This document shows, piece by piece, positions 56,702-64,000 of a DNA stretch of 64,000 bases. Origin of the DNA: Chloroflexota bacterium (GTDB lineage: Bacteria > Chloroflexota > Anaerolineae > J102). Under the pieces are notes generated by a model, which had not been told where the DNA came from, ran no database searches, and saw nothing but the letters and a program-made list of their open reading frames with translations. The first letter of the stretch is position 1; each line of letters begins with the position of its first letter. The stretch is taken from contig JAKOVD010000098.1 in assembly GCA_029782215.1 (NCBI GenBank), positions 62,001 to 126,000 of the forward strand, written 5' to 3'. A program made the translations under genes and the position numbers.

Positions 56702-57653
56702 TGGCGATGAAGACGTCTTCGAGTGAGGGGGGAATGACTTGGAGGCTAATGGGGTTGGCGCCTGCGTCGGCAAGCAGGGCACGGAGATCGTCGATTTGAT
56801 GCTCCAGGTCAGGTCCGGCGGCGTGAACACGCTTACCATAAAGCGCTACTTCCGGCATGCCGGCGGCGCGCAGGGTTTGGAGGGCGATTTGCGGCTCACC
56901 GCAAACGATTTCGATTACCTGGCCGGGCATCCGCGTTTGCTTGATGGCGGCAGGTGAGCCATCGGCAAGCAGGTTGCCGTTGTGGATGAAGGCCAAACGG
57001 TGGCATTGTTCGGCCTCGTCCATGTAGTGCGTGGTGACGAAAATGGTCGTCTGGTCCTTGGCCAGATCGTAGAGCAGCCGCCAGAAGGAGCGGCGGCTCA
57101 CGGGGTCCACCCCGGCGGTCGGCTCATCCAGGAAGAGGATGGCAGGACGGTGCAGCAGGGCGGCGCCCAGGGCCAAGCGCTGCTGCCAGCCGCCCGGAAG
57201 GCTGGCTGTGAGCTGGCGGCGTTGGTCGGAGAGATCGATAAGGGTGAGGACCTCGTCGATACGCTGCCGCAACTGGCGCGCACCCAGACCATAGGTGCGC
57301 CCATAGAAAACGAGGTTTTCCTCGACGTTCAGATCGGGATAGAGGCTGAACTTCTGGCTCATGTAGCCGACGCTGCGGGCAATGTCATGGGGATGGTGCA
57401 CGACATCAAAACCCATGACCGTGGCTTCGCCCACGGTAGGGTGCATGAGACCCAGGAGGATACGGATGGTGGTGGTCTTGCCGGAGCCATTCGGTCCAAG
57501 AAAGCCGAAGATCTCGCCCCGTTTCACGGTGAAGCTGATGTCGTTGACCGCGGTGAAGCTGCCGAAGCGCTTGGTCAGGTGGTTGACGATCACGGCGGGC
57601 GCTGCGGCGCCTGGTTCGCCCTGGGGGGCGACAGGGGGCAAGGAGGCGAGCAT
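56691..57653 (-). CDS. ABC-2 efflux ATPase B (YbhF C-half-like)
   Basis: A 320-residue ABC ATPase. Walker A is GPNGSGKTTT, the signature is altered to LPGGWQQRLALG, Walker B is LFLDEPTAGVDP, and the switch His is present in TTHYMDEAEQC. It starts one base after the stop of ATPase A. The two correspond to the two halves of E. coli YbhF, which is a single fused protein. Because A has the canonical signature but no switch His, and B has the His but an altered signature, the heterodimer should have one fully competent site (Walker of B with signature of A). Confidence 0.92.
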   Translation of the reverse strand: MLASLPPVAPQGEPGAAAPAVIVNHLTKRFGSFTAVNDISFTVKRGEIFGFLGPNGSGKTTTIRILLGLMHPTVGEATVMGFDVVHHPHDIARSVGYMSQKFSLYPDLNVEENLVFYGRTYGLGARQLRQRIDEVLTLIDLSDQRRQLTASLPGGWQQRLALGAALLHRPAILFLDEPTAGVDPVSRRSFWRLLYDLAKDQTTIFVTTHYMDEAEQCHRLAFIHNGNLLADGSPAAIKQTRMPGQVIEIVCGEPQIALQTLRAAGMPEVALYGKRVHAAGPDLEHQIDDLRALLADAGANPISLQVIPPSLEDVFIANVR

Positions 57654-57654
57654 G

Positions 57655-58590
57655 CTAGGAAGCTGCCTCCTGGGTGGTTGTGCTCATGACATGAATGAAC
57701 GCTTCTTCAAGCCGCGGCTGATCGATCAGGATCTGGCTGAAAGGTGCGTGGCTGCGGGTGAGGTGGGCGGCGAGGTCGTCGCGGGCAGCGGCCGCATCGG
57801 GAACGAAGACGTGCAGGCGGTCGCCGTAGACCTGGTGCTCAAGGTAGCCAGGAAACGAGAGGACGGCTTCTTCGACGCCGTGCAGGTCGGGTGTGTAGAC
57901 TGCGAGCATCTGGCCTGGAACGAGGGCGCGCAGCTCGACCGGAGTCCCCTGACGGATGGTCAGGCCCTGATGCATGAGGGCGACGCGACTGCAGCGCTCG
58001 GCCTCGTCCATGTAGGGGGTGCTGACCACGATGGTCGCTCCTTCCAGGTGAAGCTCGCTGAGAATGTCCCAGAACTCGCGGCGGCTGACCGGATCGACGC
58101 CGTTGGTGGGTTCGTCGAGCAGCAGGACGTTGGGGCGGTGGATGAGCGCGCAGGCCAGCGCCAACTTCTTCTTCATGCCCCCGGAAAGGCGCCCGGCGTC
58201 ACGGTCGGTGAAGGCCTCGAGACGGGCGAAGTGGAGCAGACGGTCGATGCGCTGGCGGCGCTCAGCGCCGCGGACGCCGAAGATGTCGGCGAAGAAGTAG
58301 AGGTTCTCCAATACGGAGAGGTCGCCATAGAGGCTGAAATGCTGGGCCATGTAGCCGACATGGCGGCGCAGACGTTCTGGCTGGCGAACGACGTCGCAGC
58401 CCGCCACCATCGCCGTGCCTGCCGTGGGTGCAAGCACCGCCGCCAGCATACGGAGGGTCGTGGTCTTGCCGGCGCCATCCGGGCCGATCAAGCCAAAGAC
58501 CTCGCCTTCCTCGACCGCAAGGTCAAGGCCGGCGACGGCAAGGGTCTTGCCAAAGCGCCGCTGCAGGTTGTGGCTGACGACCGTGTTCAC
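57655..58590 (-). CDS. ABC-2 efflux ATPase A (YbhF N-half-like), switch His replaced
   Basis: A 311-residue ABC ATPase with Walker A GPDGAGKTTT, canonical signature LSGGMKKKLALACAL and Walker B LLLDEPTNGVDP. The switch region reads VSTPYMDEAERC, with Pro in place of the His that senses the gamma-phosphate. The GTG start overlaps the permease stop as GTGA. It pairs with ATPase B downstream to energise the two ABC-2 permeases upstream. Confidence 0.92.
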   Translation of the reverse strand: MNTVVSHNLQRRFGKTLAVAGLDLAVEEGEVFGLIGPDGAGKTTTLRMLAAVLAPTAGTAMVAGCDVVRQPERLRRHVGYMAQHFSLYGDLSVLENLYFFADIFGVRGAERRQRIDRLLHFARLEAFTDRDAGRLSGGMKKKLALACALIHRPNVLLLDEPTNGVDPVSRREFWDILSELHLEGATIVVSTPYMDEAERCSRVALMHQGLTIRQGTPVELRALVPGQMLAVYTPDLHGVEEAVLSFPGYLEHQVYGDRLHVFVPDAAAARDDLAAHLTRSHAPFSQILIDQPRLEEAFIHVMSTTTQEAAS

Positions 58591-59705
58591 TCGATGCTCC
58601 GGTTGAAGAGACGCCAGCCGGCAAAGGCAAGCACGCCGGTGAAGGCCACCATGGCCAACATGTTCGGCAGAACCATGGGCAAGGTGGCGCCCCGCAGCGT
58701 AATCGAGCGCATGGTTGCCATGAAGTGCTGGAGCGCCGAGACCCTGGCCAGCGCCTGCATCACCAGCGGCATGTTCTCGACGGGGAGCAGGTAACCGCTG
58801 AACGTGACCTCCAGGATGGCGAGCAGAAAGACGAAGAGGATCGCCTGCTGCTGGGTGTGCGCGACCAACGAGATCAGGGTGCCCTCAGTCACCGCGGCGA
58901 TGACGAAGAGCAGAGCGCACGCCGAGAGCAGGATCAAACTTCCCCGGATCGGGATGTGATAGCCGTAGCTCTGAACGACCATGAGGAGGAAGAAGTTCGC
59001 CATGCCGATCATGATGGCGGGCAGCGCCTTGCCGAGCATCAGTTCGACGCCCTTGAGCGGTGTGATCATGAGCTGTTCCAGTGTGCCCAGCTCTCGCTCA
59101 CGCACGAAGCCCGTGGCCGCGACGACCAGGGTGACCGCGTAGATGATGAAGGCCAGCATCGACGGGATGGCAAACCACTGATTGTCAAATGAGGGATTGA
59201 ACAGCGCCGCGGTGTAGACCTTGAGCCCACCCGCCTCCGGCGCTCCAGGCGTCGCCAGGCGGCGCTGCACCAGGGTGCCGATGACACCTTCAATCACCTG
59301 GGAGGCATTGCGGCCCACCAGGAGGCTGCTGCCGTCGACGATGGCCTGGACCTGGGCGGGCTCCGGTCCTCCCGCGTAGAACGTGCGTTCGTAGCCCGGC
59401 GGTACGACAAGCCCGATCTCGGCCTTGCCATCGTCGATCAGGCTCGCCAGCTCCTCTCTGGTGCGCGGATAGTAGGCGATCTTCATCTCGCGCGTCTGGT
59501 CGATGGTGGTCGCCAGCTCGCGACTCGTGGCCGTCTGGTCGAAGTCGAGAAGGGCCACTGGCATGTCGCGCACGCCGGTGGCGGTATTGCGCGACAGCAG
59601 CACCAGCAGCATGGTAGGCACCATGACGAGGAAGATCACCAGGAAGTGGTCGCGCCGCACCTGGATGAACTCCTTCCACGTCAGATTCAGAACCTGTCTC
59701 AGCAT
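58587..59705 (-). CDS. ABC-2 type permease 2
   Basis: A 372-residue permease with the ABC2_membrane_3 layout: an N-terminal helix, a large extracytoplasmic domain (about 45-175; VALLDFDQTATSRELATTI) and five further helices. EREJ-type block RERELGTLEQLMITPL follows the second helix (RERELGTLEQL as written in the protein). It is similar in plan to YbhS/YbhR and to drug or lipid efflux permeases. It overlaps the ATPase A start and lies 36 bases after permease 1. Confidence 0.9.
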   Translation of the reverse strand: MLRQVLNLTWKEFIQVRRDHFLVIFLVMVPTMLLVLLSRNTATGVRDMPVALLDFDQTATSRELATTIDQTREMKIAYYPRTREELASLIDDGKAEIGLVVPPGYERTFYAGGPEPAQVQAIVDGSSLLVGRNASQVIEGVIGTLVQRRLATPGAPEAGGLKVYTAALFNPSFDNQWFAIPSMLAFIIYAVTLVVAATGFVRERELGTLEQLMITPLKGVELMLGKALPAIMIGMANFFLLMVVQSYGYHIPIRGSLILLSACALLFVIAAVTEGTLISLVAHTQQQAILFVFLLAILEVTFSGYLLPVENMPLVMQALARVSALQHFMATMRSITLRGATLPMVLPNMLAMVAFTGVLAFAGWRLFNRSIE

Positions 59706-59741
59706 GATCGTCCCTTCAGATCTTGAGCCCTTGACGAGCTG

Positions 59742-60839
59742 TCAGCCCACGCGTTTGCGGAAAGTCACGATGCTCAGGGCCACCGTGACCGCGCCCATGG
59801 CGATAAGGATGAACAGATCGCTGCCCAGGGCCGTCCACCCCAGCCCTTTGAGGAAGATGCCGCGGCTGATGGTGACGAAGTGCGTGGCCGGCAGCGTGCC
59901 CGAGACAAACTTGCTCTTCGAGTCGATGGGAAGGAGCAGCCCGCTAAGAAAGAAGCTCGGCACCAGAAAAAGCAGCAGAATGGCGCGGAGCGCCGTGCTC
60001 TGCGTCGACATGAAGCTGGCCAGGAGGACGGTGATGCCTAGCGTTGCCCAAAGGTAGAGGCTGATGAAGGCCAGGAGGTTGGCGTAGCTCCCGCGGAAGG
60101 GCACCTGGAACCAGTAGAGGGCCACCATGACGGCGAAGGCTGCACCGATCAGCCCGTACACAATGTAGGGGATAAGCTTGCCCAGAACATACTCAGTCGC
60201 CCGCACCGGGGTGGCCGCCAGGCTCTCAAAGCTGCCGAGCTCCTTCTCGCGGGTCATCGCCAGGGCGACGGCCATGGCGGGCAGAATGAGAACGATGCCC
60301 AGGAGCCCCGGCACCATGCTGTTGTCGGACTTGAGGTCGGGATTGTACCAGACCAGGGAATGCACCGAGACCGGCGAGGCCGCCGACGAACCACGATAGC
60401 TCTGGCTCCAGGCGTTCAGACGTGTCGTCAGGCGGTTCATGTTGGTGGCTGCACTGATGGGATCGGATCCATCACTGATGATCTGAACGTCGGCTTGGCG
60501 ACCGGCGGCAAGATCGTCACCCATGCCGGGAGGAATGATCAGGCCAGTCTTGACCTTGTTGGCGACAATGAGCGAACGCAGGTCGTCGGGACTGGATGCC
60601 TCGGTCGAAAGCAGCATCTTGTTATCGGTCGCCAGCGCCTGGATGAGCTGCCGTGACTGCGGGCTGCGGTCGCCGTCGAAGACGGCCAGGTGTGAGGTGG
60701 CAGTATCGAAGGTGAAGAGGTAGGCGAACGTCAAAAGCATGATGGCAGGCGACACAGTCACCAGGATGAGCATGCGCCGGTCCCGTTGGACGTGGCGAAA
60801 CTCCTTATGCATGATGGCCCAAAGGCGGCGAACTGACAT
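59742..60839 (-). CDS. ABC-2 type permease 1
   Basis: A 365-residue permease, paralogue of permease 2. After an N-terminal helix (MLILVTVSPAIMLLTFAYLF) comes an extracytoplasmic domain (about 45-170). The conserved block TREKELGSFESLAATPV is followed by five helices. It is the first structural gene after the TetR regulator, with 23 bases between them. Together with permease 2 it should form the membrane channel of the exporter. Confidence 0.9.
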   Translation of the reverse strand: MSVRRLWAIMHKEFRHVQRDRRMLILVTVSPAIMLLTFAYLFTFDTATSHLAVFDGDRSPQSRQLIQALATDNKMLLSTEASSPDDLRSLIVANKVKTGLIIPPGMGDDLAAGRQADVQIISDGSDPISAATNMNRLTTRLNAWSQSYRGSSAASPVSVHSLVWYNPDLKSDNSMVPGLLGIVLILPAMAVALAMTREKELGSFESLAATPVRATEYVLGKLIPYIVYGLIGAAFAVMVALYWFQVPFRGSYANLLAFISLYLWATLGITVLLASFMSTQSTALRAILLLFLVPSFFLSGLLLPIDSKSKFVSGTLPATHFVTISRGIFLKGLGWTALGSDLFILIAMGAVTVALSIVTFRKRVG

Positions 60840-60862
60840 AGCTGGCAGGGGTGTGGTGGTGC

Positions 60863-61507
60863 TCAGTCGTCAGCGGTGACCACGCTGCCGGCTGGCGGCA
60901 CGGTGGCGGGCGACTGCTCGATTTCAGAGAGGGGCTGGAGGAGGCGCAGCGTACGCGCCGTCATGTCGGTCGCTATGGTCTCAGGGTGGTGCAGGGCGTA
61001 ACGGATGCCGCCCGCCATCATGCCCGCGATCAGCGCCGCCATCGGCGGAATCTCGCTGTCGGGGAGGTTGCCGACCCTGGTCAGGATGAGTACCACGCGT
61101 TCCTCCAGCATGCGCAGGCCCCGCTCATAGTGGCCGGGCAGATGACCCTCGCCGAAAACGGCATCCATGAGACCGCGATGTAGCTCGACGAAGGCGAAGG
61201 CCTGCTCAAGAACGACCCGTGCTCGTTCCCGTGGGGTCAGGGCCGCAAGGCCCGGCGCCGTGGGATCACCCAGCATCTGGAGGTCGTCCCACACGGCGGC
61301 TTCAAGCAGCTCATCCTTGTCGTGGAAATAGATGTAGAAGCTGCCGATGCTGACATCGGCGGCTTCGGTGACATCGGCCACCGTGAAATGGATGCCCTTG
61401 GCGGCGATGACCACACGCGCGGTATCGATCAGGTGCTGTCGCCGCCGTTGGCGGCGCCTGTCAATGCGGCTGGTGATGGTTATCTCGGACCCGGCGAGCG
61501 CAGACAT
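60863..61507 (-). CDS. TetR-family regulator of the efflux operon
   Basis: A 214-residue TetR-type repressor. The N-terminal helix-turn-helix is in TVADVTEAADVSIGSFYIYFHDKDELLEA read in two parts (about 42-70). The rest is the helical ligand-binding domain, and the C-terminal tail is Pro/Thr rich. As first gene of the operon it probably represses its own promoter and the efflux genes until a toxic ligand binds, as CecR does for ybhGFSR. A well-formed promoter lies upstream. Confidence 0.92.
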   Translation of the reverse strand: MSALAGSEITITSRIDRRRQRRRQHLIDTARVVIAAKGIHFTVADVTEAADVSIGSFYIYFHDKDELLEAAVWDDLQMLGDPTAPGLAALTPRERARVVLEQAFAFVELHRGLMDAVFGEGHLPGHYERGLRMLEERVVLILTRVGNLPDSEIPPMAALIAGMMAGGIRYALHHPETIATDMTARTLRLLQPLSEIEQSPATVPPAGSVVTADD

Positions 61508-61528
61508 GAATCACAATTCACTTTTTGA

Positions 61529-61557
61529 AGTATAGCTCAGGTAACGCGGCGCGTCAA
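61529..61557 (-). promoter_or_regulatory. Promoter of the TetR-efflux operon
   Basis: On the minus strand TTGACG (61557-61552), a 17-base spacer and TATACT (61534-61529). The imperfect palindrome TTCA-N5-TGAA at 61517-61529 overlaps the expected start of transcription and is a candidate TetR operator. The start codon at 61507 gives a leader of about 15 bases. Confidence 0.7.
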
Positions 61558-61715
61558 ATCCAGATCGCCGTAGAAGGGGGTGTGGACCACGAGTCTGCGG
61601 GCAAGACAGATTCGCCAGCGCCAGAGGGTCCCAGCCCTTAAGAACGCAGAGAGTCGTCCCCTTTTTCGCGCCAGGGGCGCGATCCCACCCACAACGACGC
61701 CCTATGTTCGCTGTC

Positions 61716-62184
61716 CTATCTGCGCATCAGGGGCATAAAGATCGTCGTCGCGTTGCTGCCGTCTGTCTTGGCGCCGAGGGCAGTGGCGGCCGCGGTCCGA
61801 AATGTGGACAGGGTCGTCCAGTCGCTGTCGGGGCTGGCCCGCCCCCCGTACTCATAGGTGGCATTGGCCGCCAGGCTGGTCAAGACTGCCTTGAACTGCC
61901 ACCTTCCGCGTTCCTGCCGGGCCGCCCCACACCTGGAACCTGACCGCCTCTGACCACTGTCCGGCGTTCTCGATGGCCATGACACGGGTGTCAGTCACTG
62001 CGCCCGCCGAGGCCGGATCGGCCACGAACGCCGCTGGGGCAGCGTCATGCACCGCGTCAGCGGGAAGTGGAGCCGGTGGCTCACCCTGTGCACGGGCGAC
62101 CTCGTGCGCTCCCCCGCCGGCAGCCATCACCACGACTGCCATGACAACCGCGGTCACAAGAGCGCGGCAACGGATACGTGACAT
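61716..62184 (-). pseudogene. Frameshifted small secreted protein with a PLMRR tail
   Basis: Two overlapping minus-strand frames together make one secreted protein. The first (ATG 62184, with GAGG upstream) gives a signal peptide (VTAVVMAVVVMAAGGG) and ends in MAIENAGQWSEAVRFQVWGGPAG. The second frame continues with QFKAVLTSLAANATYEYG, SDWTTLSTFRTAA and ends TTIFMPLMRR. The LAANATYEYG and TLSTFRTAA blocks are typical of a fibronectin-III-like domain, and the C-terminal PLMRR is a common ending of secreted Chloroflexota proteins (from memory). A shift in the overlap of the two frames (61852-61985, probably near 61,920) breaks the gene. A sequencing error is also possible. Confidence 0.6.
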
Positions 62185-62353
62185 GTCGCACCTCACATTC
62201 GCCGGCGTGCAGCGGCCGAGCCGATCACTCGACGGCGGGCGCCCGCGGTCCGCTTGACGGTGAATCCGTATCCTTTAGTTTCCCATCTTGCCCACCCGCG
62301 GAATGTAACTGAAATTACGGAACTGCCCTTGCCCACCCGCTCCCCGCATATCT

Positions 62354-62376
62354 TCAGCTCCCTCACGGTCGCTGCT
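62354..62376. repeat. 23-base direct repeat, left copy
   Basis: Exact 23-base sequence beginning TCAGCTCCCTCACGG, repeated in the same orientation at 63335-63357. The two copies flank the membrane protein gene at 62425-63078. Confidence 0.8.
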
Positions 62377-62383
62377 AGGAAGA

Positions 62384-62425
62384 CACCTGCCACCTGCCAC
62401 CTGCCACCTGCCACCTGCCACCTGC
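62384..62425. repeat. Six perfect CACCTGC heptamers
   Basis: CACCTGC six times without a mismatch. The last base overlaps the (complementary) stop codon of the membrane protein gene at 62425. Reverse complement of the GCAGGTG units at 55203. Confidence 0.95.
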
Positions 62426-63078
62426 TAAAGCGCCAGTTGTCCCCAAGTGCGCTGCGTGACCACATTGAGGTAGTGCGGTTGTCCGATCTGCAGACCCTCA
62501 TTGACGGCATCGACGGCGATGGCGAGGATGTCGTCGTCATAGGGGTGCTGTCCCATCTGGCTCAGGTGTTTGCGGTATTGGGCGGTGGTGACGTTTAGCC
62601 GCCTCGTTGTGGCCGGCTTGGCTTTCAGAATGGCGATCGCCACATCGGCCAGCCGGACGGCCAGCTCGCGCTGCTGTTCCTTGTTCAGCGCGCTGACGGG
62701 TCGCGCATCATCCTGGAACTCGATGTAGACGCTGTTGGCCAGGTTGAACCGGGTCCAGTTTTCCCAGGTATAGTCGGTTCGGTCACGGACGAAGCGTGTG
62801 ACTGGGATCGCGTCGAAGTCGTCGCTTTCCTCGCTTACCGGGGGTCTATCGGCGCCACCGTCTCTGGTGTCCCCGACGCGCCGCAGCCCAGCAAACAGGC
62901 GTGAAACCGCCAACGCGCTGATTGTCACGGCGAATAAGCCAACGAAGCTGCCAACAAAGAGGGAGAAGGCAGCAAGTTGATTCAAAACCCAACCAATGCC
63001 AATGTTAGCACCCAGGACAGAAGGCAGGGCTACCATTAGCACCAGTCCGATTAGAAGGAGGGGGGAAGGGGGAGCCAT
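62425..63078 (-). CDS. Membrane protein of unknown function
   Basis: A protein of about 217 residues with two hydrophobic helices at the N-terminus (LLLIGLVLMVALPSVLGA and FSLFVGSFVGLFAVTISALAV) and a soluble C-terminal domain of 140 residues. I do not recognise the family. The soluble part has regular Asp/Arg-rich helices (LNKEQQRELAVRLADVAIAI, AQYRKHLSQMGQHPYDDD). GAAGG lies eight bases before the ATG at 63078; earlier ATGs at 63087 and 63159 are weaker. Base composition is lower in GC than the neighbouring genes, especially in the first 60 codons and upstream. Repeat arrays lie on both sides. Confidence 0.7.
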   Translation of the reverse strand: MAPPSPLLLIGLVLMVALPSVLGANIGIGWVLNQLAAFSLFVGSFVGLFAVTISALAVSRLFAGLRRVGDTRDGGADRPPVSEESDDFDAIPVTRFVRDRTDYTWENWTRFNLANSVYIEFQDDARPVSALNKEQQRELAVRLADVAIAILKAKPATTRRLNVTTAQYRKHLSQMGQHPYDDDILAIAVDAVNEGLQIGQPHYLNVVTQRTWGQLAL

Positions 63079-63198
63079 ATGGCGCATCCTTCGAATCGAA
63101 TGGAGTGTTGCGTTGTGTGGTACGGCACGAAAGACAACCGTATGGCAAAAATATGCCATTTTCCTGTTAAGCTGTCAAATTGAGCGCGTTTGGTGATG

Positions 63199-63233
63199 CG
63201 TGATGCGTAATGCGTGCTGCTTAATGCGTGAGG
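63199..63233. repeat. Heptanucleotide array (CGTRATG type)
   Basis: CGTGATG, CGTAATG, CGTGCTG, CTTAATG and CGTGAGG in exact phase, the same family as the arrays at 2655, 34061 and 49315. Confidence 0.85.
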
Positions 63234-63312
63234 GTAAACCGGCTGTTGGTGGGCGTCTCCCGCCGCTCCTTTCGGGCCGGTGCTGTAAACGCTTTTCCGG
63301 ACGGGTCACCCT

Positions 63313-63411
63313 GCCCCGTGTTCCGTGCTCCCCATCAGCTCCCTCACGGTCGCTGCTCAGAAGCTCCCTGCCCCGTGCCCCCTGCGACTTGCGACTTGCT
63401 CCTTGCGACTT
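63313..63411. repeat. Heptanucleotide arrays (GCNCCNT type)
   Basis: Two runs around the right direct repeat. The first is GCCCCGT, GTTCCGT, GCTCCCC (63313-63333). The second is GCTCCCT, GCCCCGT, GCCCCCT, GCGACTT, GCGACTT, GCTCCTT, GCGACTT (63363-63411). Both keep a 7-base period. The second run ends 10 bases before the stop of the MFS gene. Confidence 0.8.
63335..63357. repeat. 23-base direct repeat, right copy
   Basis: Second exact copy of the sequence at 62354-62376, in the same orientation, embedded between heptanucleotide arrays. Confidence 0.8.
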
Positions 63412-63420
63412 GGCCCGCCC

Positions 63421-64000
63421 TTACGATTCTGCGCCTGCGGCCTCGGCGGGAACGGGCTGGCGGTCGGAGGGCAGCCAGATCAGGCTGAGGATCCAGCTAC
63501 CAAGCATGATGACGGCGCTGCTGAGGTAGGGATAGATGATGCGGACGTCGAAGAGCAGGCCCGCCCAAAGCGGTCCGACAATGCGCCCGAGGCTCATGGA
63601 GGCGTTGTTCAAGCCCATGGCTACGCCCTGGCCACCAGTAGCGCGTTTCGAGATGAGCGAGGAAGTCCCCGGCCGCAGAAGCGAGTTGAAGACCATGAAG
63701 AGGGTGGTGGACGCAACCACGGTCACGAAGTTGAACGCGCCCAACATGATCAGGAAGCCGGCGGCGCTGCCCAGCAGCGACACCTTGATCAGCGCCACTT
63801 CCCCCCAGCGCCGGGTCAGCGGCCCTGTCATGACCCCTTGCACCACGGCCGAGACCAGCCCGATGACCGCCAGGATGGCGCCGACCTGCATGGCGTCGTA
63901 GTTGAAGCGCGTCAGGCAGTAGAGGCCGAAGATGCCCTCGAAGGCGGTCAGCCCGAAGTTCATGAGGAACGACAGGAAGAGCAGGAAGCCCAGCGGCCCG
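63421..64000 (-). CDS. MFS transporter, C-terminal part (cut by window edge)
   Basis: The frame stays open to the right edge of the window, so only the C-terminal half (about 193 residues) of a major facilitator superfamily transporter is seen. Six hydrophobic helices are visible. GPLTRRWGEVALIKVSLLGS carries the loop between the first two of this half, with the RRWGE pattern of drug/H+ antiporters, and NNASMSLGRIVGPLWAGLLFD is typical of TetA-like proteins. The last residues are polar (PVPAEAAGAES). The ATG at 63963 is internal and not the true start. Substrate unknown. Confidence 0.85.
   Translation of the reverse strand, partial: GPLGFLLFLSFLMNFGLTAFEGIFGLYCLTRFNYDAMQVGAILAVIGLVSAVVQGVMTGPLTRRWGEVALIKVSLLGSAAGFLIMLGAFNFVTVVASTTLFMVFNSLLRPGTSSLISKRATGGQGVAMGLNNASMSLGRIVGPLWAGLLFDVRIIYPYLSSAVIMLGSWILSLIWLPSDRQPVPAEAAGAES

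Larger units (their letters stand above)
63079..63420. other. Repeat-filled intergenic stretch
   Basis: Holds an AT-richer upstream region for the membrane protein (63079-63185), then a CGTRATG-type array, the right 23-base direct repeat and GCNCCTT-type arrays. Small open frames here are made of repeats and are not called as genes. Confidence 0.6.

Overview
This is a GC-rich window with about 54 protein genes and no rRNA, tRNA, CRISPR array or insertion sequence that I could recognise. It most resembles a Chloroflexota genome (Anaerolineae or Caldilineae type). That assignment is an inference. It rests on the base composition, the DUF1385/MDH/Era/L25 housekeeping set, a lipoprotein with a TKAPEP-type linker, secreted proteins ending in a PLMRR-like tail, and intergenic heptanucleotide repeat arrays.

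Layout. Positions 1-11.8 kb hold housekeeping genes: a partial hypothetical gene, a DUF1385 membrane protein, mdh, era, hpt, a heterodimeric ABC exporter pair (minus strand), a VOC dioxygenase-like protein, a LysM/M23 peptidase, ribosomal protein L25 and a small 15-residue-repeat membrane protein. From 12.37 to 53.8 kb every gene lies on the plus strand. This stretch begins with a complete BMP-type (nucleoside-like) ABC importer. It continues as a catabolic island: cyclodeaminase-like protein, two D-2-hydroxyacid dehydrogenases, two SsnA/ATZ-type amidohydrolases, two pteridine-reductase-like SDRs, two DhnA-type aldolases, an FAD subunit plus XdhD-type molybdenum hydroxylase, a YgeW-like carbamoyltransferase, a YgeY-like M20 peptidase, a dihydropyrimidinase, a UbiD-type decarboxylase, an FGGY kinase, a HAD phosphatase, a sugar-isomerase-like protein and the E1alpha, E1beta and E2 parts of a 2-oxoacid dehydrogenase. 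Inserted in it are a DUF433/DUF5615 toxin-antitoxin pair, a DUF559-like nuclease and a 1,381-residue cyclase/ATPase/TPR protein. A lipoprotein class A penicillin-binding protein ends the plus-strand run. Positions 53.9-61.5 kb are a minus-strand TetR-controlled ABC-2 efflux operon (two permeases, two ATPases, two HlyD-type adaptors). The right end has a frameshifted secreted protein, a membrane protein and a partial MFS transporter.

Working hypothesis. The island imports a nucleoside, purine or pterin-like heterocycle, deaminates and hydroxylates it (amidohydrolases, XdhD pair), opens the ring (dihydropyrimidinase), decarboxylates it (UbiD) and recovers carbamoyl and formimino groups (carbamoyltransferase, cyclodeaminase). 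A sugar or side chain would be handled by kinase, aldolase and phosphatase. The gene set overlaps the E. coli ygeW-ygeY-hyuA-ssnA-ygfM-xdhD group, but ygfK, ygeX and a carbamate kinase are not in the window. Several island enzymes lack catalytic residues usual for their families: XdhD has none of the eight iron-sulfur cysteines, one dehydrogenase has Ser for Arg, one SDR has His for Tyr, one SDR has lost its active-site segment, and one amidohydrolase has Gln for His.

The most unusual non-coding signal is a set of twelve intergenic arrays with four unrelated consensus sequences, nearly all kept in an exact 7-nt phase. Several flip orientation midway, so they can fold into hairpins, and some supply start or stop codons to neighbouring genes.
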